Shown here: piece by piece, positions 22,458-22,867 of the stretch
How positions within the stretch are numbered: the stretch's first letter is position 1
How the letters are laid out: each line of letters starts with the position of its first letter
Origin: a virus
IMG/VR virus record: IMGVR_UViG_3300035698_000958
Location: 1-22,867 of that record
DNA: 22,867 bases
Strand: one strand, 5' to 3'
Made by a program: the position numbers and the translations under genes
The notes under the pieces: generated by a model
What the model was told of the DNA's origin: nothing
The model's input: only the letters and a program-made list of their open reading frames with translations
Databases searched by the model: none

Positions 22458-22867
22458 TTACCTCGCTGCCCCTTTTACTATTCTCTTGTTCTCTATCTGA
22501 AAGTCATCACCATCAAATTCCAGCCCTGCCATGCCGTGATTCCACTTGTTAATACGGGCGTACTCAGGGTGCAGTTGGCACAAGCAACCAATTGACCATG
22601 CAGTATCCAATCTCCCCGACATGGACATCTCCGCATGCTGTGAAGTCCTGTGGCAGTGAGCCAGCAAGACACACTCCAAAGCCTTCAGATATGCGCCTCT
22701 AGCCGGATTAACTGCTGTGGATAAGCTCTGTATCTCATGTCCGTGTAAGATACTTAGCTTACCGACTTTAATTGGGACATCGTGGGGTACAGAAATGAAT
22801 CCTCTTTTCTTTAGCTTGAGGTATTCGTCCTTGATAAATTCTTCCATGTCAAGAAGTTCAGCAGCAC
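22458..22867 (-). CDS. Calcineurin-like metallophosphoesterase, C-terminal part (5' end outside window)
   Basis: Minus-strand frame open to the right edge of the window, so the N-terminal part is missing; an ATG at 22847 is internal (the frame continues as AAELLD before it). The C-terminal motifs of phage metallophosphoesterases are clear: ILHGHEI (fourth metal motif with His), then VNPARGAYLKALECVLLAHCHRTSQH (the GHxH motif, here AHCH), then IGCLCQLHPEYARINKWNHGMAGLEFDGDDFQIENKRI, a typical closing region. The enzyme would hydrolyse phosphodiester or phosphomonoester bonds with two metals; DxH, GDxxD and GNHE motifs would lie beyond the window. It leads a minus-strand operon convergent to the late genes. 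Confidence 0.78.
   Translation of the reverse strand, partial: AAELLDMEEFIKDEYLKLKKRGFISVPHDVPIKVGKLSILHGHEIQSLSTAVNPARGAYLKALECVLLAHCHRTSQHAEMSMSGRLDTAWSIGCLCQLHPEYARINKWNHGMAGLEFDGDDFQIENKRIVKGAAR

Noticed and set aside
22268-22552. 94-residue plus-strand frame beyond the terminator
   Set aside because: Antisense to the phosphoesterase end and the two small minus-strand genes, and lies after the plus-strand terminator with no ribosome-binding site.
1-22867. CRISPR array, tRNA, integrase or attachment site
   Set aside because: No regularly spaced identical DNA repeats, no cloverleaf that I could fold by eye, and no recombinase motif; the repeats present are protein-coding and diverged at DNA level.

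Overview
The window is the virion-structure region of a tailed bacteriophage. Seventeen of 22.9 kb are one head-to-tail run of plus-strand genes, most starting within a few bases of the previous stop (often as ATGA, TAATG or TGATG overlaps) and preceded by strong Shine-Dalgarno sequences. A large terminase, a portal, a scaffold-like protein and a major capsid protein can be recognised. No tape-measure, tail-tube, sheath or baseplate gene is seen before the terminator that closes the run. An adaptor-like protein and a 713-residue propeller-like protein are present instead, so a short-tailed (podovirus-like) particle is the most economical reading. The host is a bacterium by ribosome-binding-site use. 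The style of the proteins (LamG and DNRLRE-like adhesion domains, many zinc ribbons) recalls phages from sediment or groundwater metagenomes, possibly of Chloroflexota, but that is a weak guess. No integrase, repressor or attachment site lies in the window.

Layout. 1-1145: five small genes (a Trp-rich membrane-like protein, two Cys-rich zinc-ribbon-like proteins, an unknown, and a short HTH-like protein that may be the small terminase). 1142-4460: large terminase with a DnaJ-like cysteine motif inserted behind Walker A, portal, and a small overlapping gene. 4453-10359: a 356-residue hydrophilic protein and a 1608-residue protein, probably internal or ejected virion components. 10384-13002: scaffold-like protein, major capsid protein and a beta-rich, probably capsid-decorating protein. 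13003-13053: a G8/C8 hairpin and a TTG start. 13054-17368: a protein of a small family represented twice in the window, a C2H2 zinc-finger protein, an FmdB-like zinc ribbon, a small beta protein, a LamG-domain protein, the second member of the small family, an adaptor-like protein, a zinc ribbon and another small beta protein. 17376-21342: a 602-residue adhesin-like protein with two kinds of C-terminal repeats, and the 713-residue propeller-like tail protein. 21339-22105: a Vsr-like nuclease-fold protein and two small membrane proteins (holin candidates). 22142-22175: intrinsic terminator. 22197-22867: three convergent minus-strand genes (the C-terminal part of a calcineurin-like phosphoesterase running off the window, a 55-residue protein, and a 32-residue zinc ribbon).

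How it works together: terminase and portal package DNA into a shell built from scaffold and capsid protein; the very large protein is placed where internal or ejection proteins are found; adaptor and propeller-like proteins would form the tail; the LamG and DNRLRE-like proteins would contact the cell surface. The most unusual observations are the paired paralogues at 13054-13746 and 15379-15942 (54 ungapped residues, 21 identical, with His/Asp/Tyr/Trp invariant), the five 20-residue repeats followed by three TGRD octads in the 602-residue protein, the IAPWK motif at both ends of the 1608-residue protein, and seven separate putative zinc-binding modules, one of them inside the terminase ATPase domain.
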